DNA of 64,000 bases, from the NCBI GenBank assembly GCA_963971285.1, contig OZ020256.1, forward strand, positions 1,056,501 through 1,120,500, read 5' to 3'. Made by a program: the position numbers and the translations under genes. Position 1 is the stretch's first letter; each line of letters starts with the position of its first letter. Source of the DNA: Astropecten irregularis (taxonomy: Eukaryota; Echinodermata; Asteroidea; Paxillosida; Astropectinidae). A model generated the notes under the pieces. The model did not search any database and was not told the origin of the DNA. It worked only from the letters and a program-made list of their open reading frames with translations. Shown piece by piece: positions 9,801-21,773 of this stretch.

Positions 9801-12273
9801 CGTAGCCTGAAACCCACAGACAAACAGACAAGCTGCAATGGTTAAAAGAACTGAAAATGTGCTTTCAACTTTTTTATGATTTTCTATGTTGGTTGGCAGT
9901 GAACTTTCCATATCATGCATCAGAGACAAATTGTTGGACGCAGTTAGAGGTGTTGATTTGTAACCTTGTGCCCTCCCAGTCCTCTTAGGTACATCCTGTT
10001 GGTCTGAGTCGAGAGAACCTTCCTTGGAGTGAGATGCGATCTGTTTCATTTTATTCTTTTTGTTGCAAGATTTTGTTAGATTTTTTTTTTTTTTTCATTC
10101 AGCTTCTGACGGAGAGCAAATGACATTTCAAACATTTGAAAGAAATTAAAGAGAAAATGTATCAGTTTAAATTTTCTTTACATAAACAAAATCAGAGAGA
10201 AGATTCAGAAACCTTTGGAGATCCGTCCTTGGCAATTCCAACATCTGAGGTAGCGATGCCTTTGACACTTCCATCCTCATGAAACAGAACCTGCAAAGTG
10301 TTAAGTGTACATTTTAATCAGCCTACCAGTATTCACTAAATCTCTTGTCTGAGACGACAAGGAGATTCTTCAACTCAAATATTCTCTGAATTCTAAAAAT
10401 CATCAGGGCTGAGAAACCACAGAGAGAATAAATGGCAGGACAAGAATGGTCAGGGGAAAGGTGACAAAGGAATGTTGGGAGTTAATAAATGACCAGTAAG
10501 GACTGGAGTGACTGATGTTCATACCTCACTGGCTGGGTAGCCTGGGTAGATCTCGACACCCAGTGCCTCTGCTTGCTCTCCGAGCCAGCGTACAACATTC
10601 CCCATCCTCACAATGTAGTTGCCATGGTTATACATCGGTAGACCTGTTGTCACGGAAACAGAGAAAATGATGAAATGAAGAAGATGCATACTTCAATGTC
10701 GTACAGTTGTCACAAAACATACTAGAATGGTGACGCATTGATAAGCTGTTAAATTCTTTTTTTCGATTGGCACTTGCCTTTGAAGATTGGAATGGGAATT
10801 CGTCTTTTCTCTGTAAGCAGCGCAAACTTGTCCTCTGTGACTGGTGTGTTGAATGGTAGGCCCTTCTCCTTCCAGTCCGGTATCAACTCGTCAAAGACTC
10901 TGGGCTCCAGACAAGCACCTGAGAGTGTGTGACCACCTGTCAGCAAACAAACAAACAAACAAACATAGCAAATGAGTTTGTCATTCTCGGTGTGGCTACA
11001 ACTCATTATAGAATGGGTTTGGGATTTGGAGGCTAAACTGACAAACAATCTCTGTGGTTGTGGTAAAGGATGAATTGATGCTTAACATTTGGAAACAAAA
11101 AGATCAATTAATTCAGTCCTTTGTCTGGATTGCAGGCAGCCATTTGATGGGACCGTACCCGTGCTTCAACCCACCTAACTCAGCAGCCTTCTCGACCAAA
11201 CACACCCTAAGGTCGGTGCCTTTTTCCTGGCACAGCTGTTTGAGTCTGATGGCCGCCGCCATGCCCGCTGGACCACCTCCCACGATCACGACGTCTGCCT
11301 CATCACCATAGCGCTCCATCTCCACATCTGTAAAGAGAGAGCATCAAGACATATATGAACGGAATTGGGCAGATCAGAGTGGTTGAGATACAACAATAAT
11401 TTGTATACATTACACATAATGTAAACAGAACCTTTCTTTCCACCAAAGCAAAGTATTCAGGGCACATTCTTCAGACAAATTGGACCAGCAAGCTCCAATA
11501 CATCTGGGCCCTAGGGTTTTCAGTCCTTCAGAAACCTTGCAGAGCTAGACATCAATTCTGGTGGACTTAATTAGGATGGTCAGGAGGCTTGCATAAGCTT
11601 GTAAAGAAAACATTATTAACACTCCACCTTTCCATCTTTCATCTGTTTCTCTGGGAATGACTGTGTAGTGGGTTGTAATTTGTGGTGTTGATGCTGTGGA
11701 ATACGTCTTTGAAGATCTGGCTAATTGACGTGCTGTTATACAAACAAAATATACAACAAATAAATAAATAAAAATACAACAAACAATAAAAACAAAACAA
11801 AATCAGTAACTTTAATATAACTTTTTTTATATAACCTGCACATTCAAAACTAACATAAAAACAGAACCAAGAAAGAATTTTATAATGAATTAATTTCTTT
11901 TTTGGTAATTGACTAACGCAACCCCAGACTGATGTTTTTATACTTGACGTAAATAACGTGTATAAAGTTCAAAGTTCAATTTCAACTTCTAAATCACAGC
12001 CATGACAGTTTAATTATTATTATTACTGAGTGGGCCCGTAATTACATCATTCATGATTAACGTTACATCATCACAAGTTGCCGGGGTCCAAGTTAAAACA
12101 ACAAAACCTCTGATAATTTGACGTCAAAATGGACAAAGTCATATCCAGAATACGTCTCATCACTTCGATCAATTACTTCATAAAAATGTCGGTATCTTTC
12201 GATATTTAATTGGAGAAAATCAAGTAAATTTCTACATACCGACACGACACAATCTCGACGAGGACAGCGCCAT
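6884..12273 (-). CDS. ETFDH: electron transfer flavoprotein-ubiquinone oxidoreductase
   Basis: Inner mitochondrial membrane enzyme passing electrons from ETF (fatty-acid and amino-acid dehydrogenases) to ubiquinone. Thirteen coding exons, 5' to 3': 12273-12240, 11732-11628, 11327-11175, 10936-10778, 10643-10525, 10290-10213, 9806-9660, 9265-9200, 9032-8823, 8678-8510, 8055-7873, 7639-7418, 7047-6884. They total 1809 nt, 602 aa (human 617). The N-terminus is a basic, Ser-rich mitochondrial presequence ([19 protein letters not shown]). The FAD dinucleotide-binding motif [13 protein letters not shown] is at about residues 59-71. The C-terminus has the 4Fe-4S ligands C545, C570, C573, C576 (RFCPAG ... 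[13 protein letters not shown]) and ends GGGPAYSGM, as in vertebrate ETFDH. The intron after the exon ending at 10778 has a GC donor (AAAG|GCAAGT); the others are GT-AG. Head-to-head with the Scm3-like gene. Confidence 0.97.
7207..7246 (-). promoter_or_regulatory. histone-mRNA-type 3' stem-loop in ETFDH intron
   Basis: The minus strand reads GGCTCTTTTCAGAGCC (7241-7226), a 6-bp stem with a TTTC loop, followed by ACCCA. Nine bases further on is a purine-rich AGAAAGAG resembling the histone downstream element. Stem, loop and 3' flank match the canonical replication-dependent histone 3' end bound by SLBP. No histone coding sequence is recognisable beside it; it sits in the last ETFDH intron (7048-7417) on the sense strand. 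Confidence 0.65.
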
Positions 12274-12441
12274 CTTGAAGGTTTTGTAATGTTTTGAAGT
12301 TAAATTGAGACCATAGAGGGCGCTGTAACTTATTTTTCTGTGAAAACACGAAAACATTACAACATCTTGCACGTACATCTGCGCAATTTTCTCCTACCAT
12401 TTTCACGATTTGGTCCATCAGGGCCCAATGAGGAGAAAAAC
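12274..12441. promoter_or_regulatory. bidirectional promoter, ETFDH / Scm3-like gene
   Basis: Only 168 bp separate the two start codons, so both 5' UTRs and the shared promoter lie here. It contains AGAGGGCGC (12315-12323), also found between ZDHHC and NUP54 and upstream of INTU. No TATA box is obvious. Confidence 0.7.
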
Positions 12442-15400
12442 ATGGCTTTTCGTGAACACAAAGAAAGCAAAAAGAGTACATTCCGGAAGGAAAAGGAGCG
12501 AATTTCAAAGAGATTCCAGATGAATCTCGAGGCGATTATTGCGAAGGTAGGATTTGCAAACAGCTAGGCTAACTGTTACTTGTTAGGCCTAATTCCTAAC
12601 AAGTAACATAAACATGGTTAGGCCTAATTAAAGAGGAAATCCGTGTGTTACCGACACAAACAATATGAACAAAGCAGCAGCAAAATTCTCCTTTAATCAT
12701 TCATTGATTTACTTAGTTATAAATAATAATCAGTGTAGATGATTTGTTTCAATTAGGACTAACATTATCTGTTCAAAATTGTTTGGATTTTAAATTTTTA
12801 ACTGAGATTAGGGGGCCTAACAAATTGAAATTAAACAAACTTTTCATAATGGGAAAAGCATAACGTAGGCCTAATATCTTTTAAGATTTAACTTACTGGA
12901 TACAATACAAGTTATATTGCTTGAATCTCAGTTGTGTAAAACTGAATGATGCTGAATGCAGCTGCAGCCATTTTTTAAAATATGAAAACACCCTATGTCG
13001 GGCGCCAGCTAGTTCAGTCCCATCTTGTGTAATTGTGCACAGGGTGTCAAACTCAAAGTCATGTCCGTCAGTGAAACTCTTTCCGAAATCATTACTGCTG
13101 GAGCTTACTTGCAGTACTTCCAATACGTGTATCTGAATTGAAACTGATTTGGTTTGTATTCTGATGTTTTTATTGCAGTATGACCATCCCTTTGAAGGTA
13201 GTGATGTACTCGACCTCGATGATATGACCATCGTGGAAGACAGAGGTATGGTATAGATTGATGGTCGTATTCTGTACTTCGAATAAGGAAGGATTCAGTG
13301 TTTGACCTAGATAAGTTTAGATACAGATTGTCATGATTGTCTAGGCCCACTCTGTCTTGGTTCTGGCTCCAGCAATTTGAGAATCGATCCGCCTCCGGTT
13401 CTGAGCTCTTCACCAGAGAATTGTGTCCTCCCTCTGTGACTGTCGATGGAGTATGGTAACTAACTGCGAACGTGCCTCTTTATTCACATCTTGTACAGGT
13501 TTCTTGAGTAGTAGGAAGCAGATGAAGATTGGCATGACCAAGTTGGCTTCGGACAAAGCGTCATCCGTATCTCGCTCAGGTAAAACTTCCAAGTACAAAC
13601 TGTTACAAGTCATGCATTAAGTCCTCATATGCTGCCTTGGAATTTTAGAATCCACAGAAGTGATATCATTTTGGATACTGTCTGGACTTGAATCCTGATC
13701 CTGTTACTTCTGAAGTGCTCTATTGTATAACATGTTCAGCCACAGTTTTAGCAACAATAGGCGTCCTAATAAAAAAATTAATACCCAGGCCTTGATTTTT
13801 AAGGAGAGTGAGAGTGATCACTCTCCTCCGCTCTCCTTAATGCTTTCCAAGGAGAGGGAAAAAAAGAGCTCCCTAACAATTTAAGGAGAGCTGCCCTTTT
13901 TCAAAACACCACATACTGACATCAATTTTTCCAGCCAACATTTACCCTTTGCGAAAAATAACAAGAAAAATTGACAGGACATGCAAAATTGTGCATATGT
14001 TGTCTTTTTCCGACACCGGACACATGCGGAAACTTGGTTTAGCAAGAGCAAACTGCTTTTTTTTCTTCACTAGTATGAGTAAGCCCTATGTTGATTTTAA
14101 AAGGTTAATTTGCAGAGCTCTCAAACTTGATTTTTGTTAGCGAGAGCAAATCACTCTCCTAAAATCTACATTGATTTAAGGAGAGTGATTTGCAGCTCTC
14201 CTCATTTTTATTAAAATGAAGGCCTGAATACCACTATCTGTACAATGGACCGTTTTGGCTTTACTCTTAAGCCCCGCCTACGTGTGTGTTTTACATACCG
14301 CATGTGACCGAGTGTGACCGAGGCTTTCGTGGTAACCTAATTAAAAGTTGTCCTCCAATTGTTCAATGTGCACAGTTTGATTGACAGGCCGGAAGGGTCC
14401 ATTGTAAAACAGACGCCATGATACAAATCCTTTCCTCCACTTTTGTGGTATTGACTTTCACAGGTATCAACTGGAACTCCACCAAGAACAGCACAGACTC
14501 TGCAATTGGCAGCACTCGCTACAGCGAAAGCGAAGACACATCAGGGACAGAGACTATAACCAACTGCAGTTACCGGGTAAGAAAGATGACAATTGACGGT
14601 CTAGATTCCTTCAGCGTATCTCATGATATAGTTATCCCTCTGGCATATTGTGTCAACTTTGTGCCAAAACGGATCAAAACGCATCAGGCCCTCCTAACTC
14701 CAAGTTTTGCACTCTATTTGTTCCACAGATTCCGAGCATTGACAATGTGGTGGAGGATGACAAAGCCATCGTGAGACATGGAGGTGAGCGAGATTTTAAA
14801 AATTGGTGTCTGTCAACTCTTGAAAGTTTAAGGAGGGATTAAGAAATCAGTGAAATGTGTGAATGGATTTTTTGAAGGCATATCCCCTAAAAAGATGACA
14901 TTTGATGCAGGGTCTTGATAAGATCAATATAAAAGTCTGTGGAGACTTAGACCTGCTTGATGTGCAGCAATAGTTTCAGCTTAGGAGAAACGTACAACTT
15001 GACCATGTTCTAATGTCTGGAAAAGTAAAGACACTTTTTGCCAATAGTGTTGTCAGTTTTCTACATTTTTGTAATTTTCGTTTTGAAAACTTTTCCTCAA
15101 TTTGTCTGCAGATGTATGGATGAAAAAAGATTCTCCGTACAAAGATTCAGGCAACGAAGATGCTGATTCTGACCACAGTGGTCACATCTGCAGACCATCA
15201 AAGTCTCCACTCCAGTCAGGCTTGCCACAGCGCCACCAGAGGAATCAAGACTCCATTCGTGATTCGGTCAAACAGGCCTCCCGACCCAGCGTTCGGGGTA
15301 ACCTTTCAAGGAGGTTCAATGATGCGGAGGACAGCATGAAGCCCAAGAGAGAGTTGCTCTGCCGTGCTCGGTCATTAAAAGAAGAGGAAGAGGATGAAGA

Positions 15401-18400
15401 AGAAGATGATGATGATCCATACGAATTCAGGGAGGAGCTGCCCTCGATCCTCGAAGAGAAAAACAAATTTCTGTTCAAGATGCAGTCGATCCTGGTCGAC
15501 AGCTTCCTCGACGGCGACGAAATTGACGAGATGGACTCACAGACCGACGATGAAATAAGCACAGAAAATATTGAGAGCACGGAAGCAGTCAGTGGCCCCA
15601 TCTCAGCCTGGTCCACTCTCCCTTTGAAGACACCGCCAAAGCGAAGCTCTAAAAACCCCGGAACTTGCCAGCAGAAGGTTGATGCGGTAGCGAGGAAGAT
15701 TCTTAGTCCCAGGAAAGCCCAAGGTCAGAAGCTATCGGAAAGGGACGCAGTTTCAGGTACTGACTCGGATCTCACGGAATGCAGTACCATTCTGGCAGGA
15801 AATTTACACTATGATAGAGATGATCCTCGACCTTCAAAGCTTCTTCTGGCAACCGGGCATGAGAGAGACTCACTGAGGAGCAGGGGATCCAAAGCACCGT
15901 TTCAGGCCATATGTAACAGTACTATGCTGAGTGAAATCAGTCCATTCGAGGAAGTGGATATGCTCAACAGGAAATCTCCACTTGATGTGGATGAACTCAG
16001 AGGCCATGAAGTGCCACTGGATGGGCAAGGGGAAATGTACTTGGGTGAGGTTCCTGAAATTGATAACTCAAACTTGAAGGCACATTCACTGAATGAAGAG
16101 GGAAGCAAAACACCCAAGGCTGTCAGTGTCAACAACGTTGAATACAGCACACCCAGGAGACCCAGGCTGCATGTGCAATCAAAGGAAGTTCCGAGAGGGG
16201 ATGAGGTTGATTCGGAGAAGGACCGGGGTAAGCCACTGACGCCATCAACAAGAAATCACAGACTGGGAGATGGCAGGATGGACCCATTGGGTCATGATGT
16301 ATCAGGCTTCACTCCAAGGGCTCGGTTGAGGAGAGGCGTGTCCTTCAAGCAGACACCACAAAGCTTGTCGTCCCCCCGCTTTGCCACAAATGAGATCATG
16401 GAGATATTCAAGTCTCCCAAGCCTTTGATCATCCCAGGTGTTGACTTGAACGATCTGGAGCTGACCCCCAAGAGGAAGGTGAAGCGCGAGGCTGCCGCAA
16501 CGCCAACAGAGCCCTTTAGAGACACCCTGCTGCGTTTGCAAAGCCCTGTTCCTCAGCAGAAGCTAGATAAAACTATTACACCCAGACGGCAAAAGGAAAA
16601 AGAAATCAGATTGTCAAATTCAGCTCTGGAAGTAGCCGTAGAATGTGCAACTCAAGGTGATGCATCAGTTAGAGTTAAAATCAAGAGAGACATTGATTTA
16701 TCTAAGAGGATAGTTGATCTCGAGGAGAGATCCAGCCATGTTAAAAGGAGGCAGGGTATGAAAACAGCCGATGAATTCTTTGAAGATGTCAGTGACGTGT
16801 CACCCAAGGTCCGCAAAGTCCCAAAGAGCTTGGATGGAGACAGGAGAGGCAGTGCCTCCCCAATCAGCAAGAAACCAGAGACACCTCGGAAAACAGCTGA
16901 GAAGATTCAAGCGCCAGCTCCAACCCATCCAACTCATGGTGTCGACCAAAGAGCTACCCCAAAATCAAAACGAAGAGGAGAAAGACAGCCTAACAAACAA
17001 ACTTGCCACAATGACCAAGAGGAGATGAACTCTGACATCAGGCCTGACAACTCTTGTCGTCCAAAGCATGCAGGAGATTTCCCATCAGGTAGGACTTTAA
17101 GGAGCTCAAGCGACACCAAACAGCTCAGCGTTGACAATGCCAGGAAGTCACACCCTCAGCCAAGAGGTGCCACAACTGAGAAACCTTCTAATCGTCCAAG
17201 GCCTTCCATGCAAACACCAAACAAGGAGGTCACCCCTGACACACAACAGAGGAAACCTACTACCTCTCCCTCATCGGAAAGAACCCCAAGGTCTAGAAGG
17301 TTAGACGGATGCCCTATGACCTCTGGAGGTCAGTTTTCACCCTCCACGCTCTCCTCGCCCTTTGTTCACATGTCCTTGGCGTCACCTTCCAATTTGAATG
17401 GACAGAAACAAGACAAGCTTGCAAGTGACATCAAGAGTAAAAGGCCCACGGTGCTTGGCACAAGGAACAAGGAAAGATCCACAGTGAAACAAACACAGAC
17501 GAAATCTGCAAAGGAACCAGCAAAAGTGAAAAGTAGAACCTCTGATTTGAACCACCGATCAAGACTTGACTGTACTCACATGACAATCAGATATAGTGAT
17601 GATACATCTGAGGAGGAGATGGAGATGGATGTCGATCCATATTCTCTGACAGCCGATGATTCATCACTGAGTCCAGACCTTCATCAACGAAGACCAGAGC
17701 TCCAACCCAAAGGTAAACCCAAAACAACCAAGAGTTATGTGCCTCACAAAAGCAACGTTGGCCTTAAAAACTGTGAGCACCGGACCAAGGGGGAGAATCA
17801 TTCCAAACCAAGCACTCAAGACTGCAACAAGAACCTGACAACAAGTGTCTTCAAGAAATCTGTCTCAAAAGATATGGTATTAGAAGTTATGAAAACCAGT
17901 CAGAGAAGTACGGTGTCAGGACCAAGCAGAAGTTCAATCAATGGCAGACACTCGGGTAATCTCACAGACTCGAGACAATCACGCGCTGCTGTGAGGAACA
18001 CACAGAGTCCTGGTAAAAGGAAAATGTATAGTGGTGTCCGAAAGTCACCCCAAGACAGTCCCCGGCCTTCCCCGATACATAAGGTGTCCGCGGTACCGCC
18101 AGAGAAAGAACGGTCTCCTGAGAAATCCTCCAAGTATGGAACAAGAAGAGAACATTCAGCGTACCTCTCGGATGAAGAGAGCAACTCCTCAGGTGATTCT
18201 GCCAAGTTTTTTTCCTCCATACCTCACAGAGACTGGCACAAAGATGCCTTAGATGCTGACTGGCTTACAAAGAAATGTATGAGCCCTAAGCGTAGCGGAT
18301 ATTCTGAGCAGGCGGTCGTTTCAAAGCATAGAACAACAATCAAGTGCGGCCAGATAATCTCCACCCCCAAGTCAGCAAAAGCCGTCCCGATGGGATCACC

Positions 18401-18752
18401 GTCACGCCAGCACAGAGCGCATTCACCATCTCACAAGGGTCGTGTGGAAAAAGCACGAAAGGCACTCATCTGTTCGCCCAAAAGAACACATCGGAAAATC
18501 GAACTTCAATCGGAAAACATGCCCTCAAGAACTTCCAGCAGACTAGTCTCCGGAGGGCAAGCGGGTATCAAAATGGCCGCCCGGAAACTGATGGCCTCCC
18601 CGTCAAGCCGTCATAGCGACAGTTTGAGGGAGGACGGGTCTAGTCCCATGAGGGCTAGTGGGTGTAATGTGAGTTCATCTTACGTGTGCGAGGGACCTGG
18701 TCTCTGTACTAAGCCGTTCTGTTTCAGCTGTGCCCTAGGCCCAATCAGCTGA
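12442..18752 (+). CDS. Scm3/HJURP-domain protein, putative CENP-A chaperone
   Basis: Coding exons 12442-12546, 13179-13245, 13499-13579, 14464-14576, 14729-14783 and 15112-18752 give one frame of 1353 aa. Residues about 19-60, split over exons 1-3, read KRFQMNLEAIIAKYDHPFE, then GSDVLDLDDMTIVEDRGFL. This matches the Scm3 pattern (helix ending KY-x-x-PFE, then D-x-x-DL-x(3)-IV-x-D-x-G) seen in human HJURP and fungal Scm3, which deposit centromeric histone H3. The rest is low complexity: Ser/Thr/Pro/Lys-rich with many SP/TP sites (CDK-like), an acidic run at about 231-242, and a Cys-rich end (C-x5-C-x4-C-x2-C within the last 24 residues). The start is the first ATG in good context (AAACATGG). 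The gene is much longer than human HJURP (about 750 aa). Exons and frame are secure; the family call rests on a short domain. Confidence 0.8.
13786..14226. mobile_element. foldback element in intron 3 of the Scm3-like gene
   Basis: The ends are inverted (CAGGCCTTGATTTTTAAGG on the left; a right end whose complement is TCAGGCCTTCATTTTAATAA). Between them GGAGAGTGATTTGC-like segments recur in both orientations. Noncoding; MITE/foldback-like. Confidence 0.55.
14676..14715 (+). repeat. fragment of the GATCC...CAGGCCCTCCTAACTCC repeat
   Basis: GGATCAAAACGCATCAGGCC followed by CTCCTAACTCCAAG closely matches the repeat at 52298-52365. It lies in intron 4, immediately upstream of the exon 5 acceptor. 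Confidence 0.6.
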
Positions 18753-20283
18753 TAGCCAGTGAAGCTGCAAGATTTACGAAAAGTGTTAAATAGAGTTGAT
18801 CTTGCTTGACAAGTATTATTTAGACTACGGTACAACCAAAGAAAAATACTAAAACCCCTGAAAAAGAAAACTTCTATTTAGATCAGTGGGTACCCACTGC
18901 TTACTTTCCTTTAGAATATTTTAAATCTTGTTGTTATTTTGTTCTCTATTTTGTGTCTGACCTAGTTTGATGTCTTGAATATTATTTAAGTATTTTCTGT
19001 CCATGGTGTGGTATTTGAATATTTAGTGACCTGTTTTATTTTGTTGCACCCACGTGTGATACTAGGTTTCCTAGATTTGTAGGTTTGTGCACAACGTGAT
19101 GTCTTGTGTTGTTCTGAAGTTTTGCCGTGAGACACACAGTAGCCGTAATGCTGCTGTGACTTGTAGACCGGTACATGTACCTGGATTCGATCAATTCTTT
19201 ATTGATTTGTCAACAATAACCAAGAGCAACAAACAACAAGAAGCTTACACTTTGTTTTGAGTTTCTGTTTGCATAAAGTTTTAGTGTGACTCTGGAAAAC
19301 AACCCGAAAGGGTTTCCAGTCATCATTCCAGATGTACATTTTCTTCTCTTGCCTGGCGTTTTAAGAAGTGTGGCAGATCTTAGATTGTACAAAGATGTAC
19401 AGTCTGTGGTTTGTGTGAAGATTTTAAGGCTGTAAACTGATTTAAATGATTGATATCAAGATGGATAATGTGCTAGGATTGATGAAAGTATCATCAAAGT
19501 AACAGTCAATCAGTGGAGGCTTGTACCCCTTGCAATTTTTCTCATTTTTTGGCCAAAATTCAAGTCAATTATTTTCACTGTATCGCATTAGAAATGAGTT
19601 CCTCTTAGTCTAGGGCAGCTTTTGGGACATTTTGAACCAAATTTAGAAAATTTTGCGTCAAAAATGACAAAAACGGCAAGGGGCCAAAACCGCAGCCAAA
19701 AGCCTTCTAATGGAGCTGGAGCCTGAGCTTCCGCTTTGTAAAAAAAATGACAAAAATGACAAATGGACATGTTCTCCAACACGTTTGTCTGTTGTAGGCA
19801 TATGAAGGCTTTAGATTGGATGTGAGAAGGATATGTACCCAGTTGAAAGACAATTCTGGCATCCCATTATCAACAATGTTAAAAAATACTTTCAGATATG
19901 TGTGTAAATGCTGGTAGAAGAACACGTAATGGGCATTCCAGGAATAGGAATTGCCAACCCAGTCAAAAAATATCATTCAATACTCAAAATAACAACCATT
20001 GGATTGATATATTTGGTGCTTTATGTCTATTTCTGAAAGGTCTCACCTTTTGGTAATTCTAGCAGATTATTAATGTTTACTTAAAACTCTTTTTTGTTTC
20101 TGATACAGGTTTTTTCAATAATAGCCATATTTGGCAATTTTTCTTTTTAATATGTGCAAATATAATTGTCAGTACTGTATGGAATGAACTTGTTTAAGAA
20201 TTAAGTTTTTCAAACTGTTGTATTATGCTATAAAAAATATTTACTTTTGGATTTCACTAAAGTTTTTAAAGTGATGTTTATAT

Positions 20284-20289
20284 AATAAA
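20284..20289 (+). promoter_or_regulatory. candidate polyadenylation signal, Scm3-like gene
   Basis: AATAAA about 1.5 kb after the stop codon in AT-rich sequence. It is the first canonical signal I noticed downstream, so it would imply a long 3' UTR. Confidence 0.35.
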
Positions 20290-21656
20290 GTACGTCCGTA
20301 AAAAATATTTGTTCAACTCACTACAAGTAAATTTTTGTAAATGTACATCTGAGAACTTATAGTCTAGGATATTTGTTGAACTGCAAATGGTTTATAAGAA
20401 TAGAGTAATTCCCAAAATAAATTGGGACATACTTGTTTTTTAAGGTGCTGAAAAAAAATATTAGTGCTGAAAAAAATTAATTGTGCTGTTGAAAACTCAG
20501 TACTCATGAAGTGAACAATCAAAGTTACTCATACCATCAGGAATTAAATTTTAAAGAAATTTTTTTTTTTTTTTTATTACTTGACAAATTTGTAACCACA
20601 ATAATACCAGCATGTTAATTATCTTTGATACTCATGGCAGCAAAACTTGTTGAACACATTAATAATCAGTGCTATGCAGACTCATTGTTAAACATGTTAA
20701 AAGTCAATAGTCCTTGCTGTGTTCGTGCAACATGCTGGACTCAATTGTGTTCCGTGAAATCAGCACCATTTCGAGAATTTAAATCTTGCAGACTTTTTTC
20801 TTTACCTGTTTTACAAGTGAAAAAGAGAACTAGATACTGTACTTCCTAGAAATTAAGTATACCTTTGTTTTAGGGTTTTTTTCTCTGAGAAAGTATGGGA
20901 AAAATTTGATCTCATATTTTGTTTTTGTATCCACAGTATGTAAGAAAGACTGACACAAAGGCATACTACATATTATAAACAAAAATGGCCTCTTCAGAGT
21001 ACAAAATTAGCAAAGTAAATAAAAATTAAAAATTAAAAATGCTAAACTTTCTCCAGAGAAGAAAAAAACTCCACTTGATACAGAAAACACAGAGGCAATT
21101 AACACACCAACACTAGTCACCCACCACAAAAAGTACAAAGTCAATACACGTTATTTTGTTCACACACAAACAAAAGACACTGCCTACCATACCACTGGAG
21201 TTGACACAGTTAAATTAAACAGGAATTGTACATTATCTCCATTATAAAAAAAAAAAAATTAAATAAGTCAACACATTTCACATGACTTGCCCTTAATGCA
21301 CATTCAATGACATAATTTGAGACAAATGAAACAAACAATTATAATTTTTATAATAAATGTCAAAAAAGTGCCCCCAAGCAAAAACAAACAAAGGCAAAAA
21401 AAAACAACTTTCATATTGCTGTTGCAACATTACTTTAAAAATGTTTCGCTTGAATAAAAGCTCTATCTTGTAGAATTCACATAAAGGCCTATAAACGTAA
21501 TAAACTTGTCAATGGAACAAGTTTTTGATTTTATGCCTGCGGCCCCTATAGACAATATCAATCCTGCTCAGCTCATGAGCATACGAAAAATAGCAAAATT
21601 CTGGTCTAACTTTTACTTGTATTTATAGGTATTACTCTACACGTAAACCAGGGAAT

Positions 21657-21773
21657 TTGTTGCTAGGACCATGGAGAAATAAGTGTCTTATTTCTCCATG
21701 CTGGGACAGAGTACCAATCTCATTAGCATAACTGGTACCTATACATTTGATAGGTCCTCTTCCCTAGCAACAA
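21657..21773. mobile_element. 117-bp MITE-like element with internal hairpin
   Basis: Terminal inverted repeats TTGTTGCTAGG / CCTAGCAACAA enclose a perfect 14-bp hairpin with a 3-nt loop (CATGGAGAAATAAG at 21670-21683, complement at 21687-21700). Confidence 0.65.

Noticed and set aside
12340..12441. Upstream extension of the Scm3-like protein
   Set aside because: The frame is open back to a GTG at 12340, but there is no ATG before 12442, which has good context; the interval is promoter/5' UTR.
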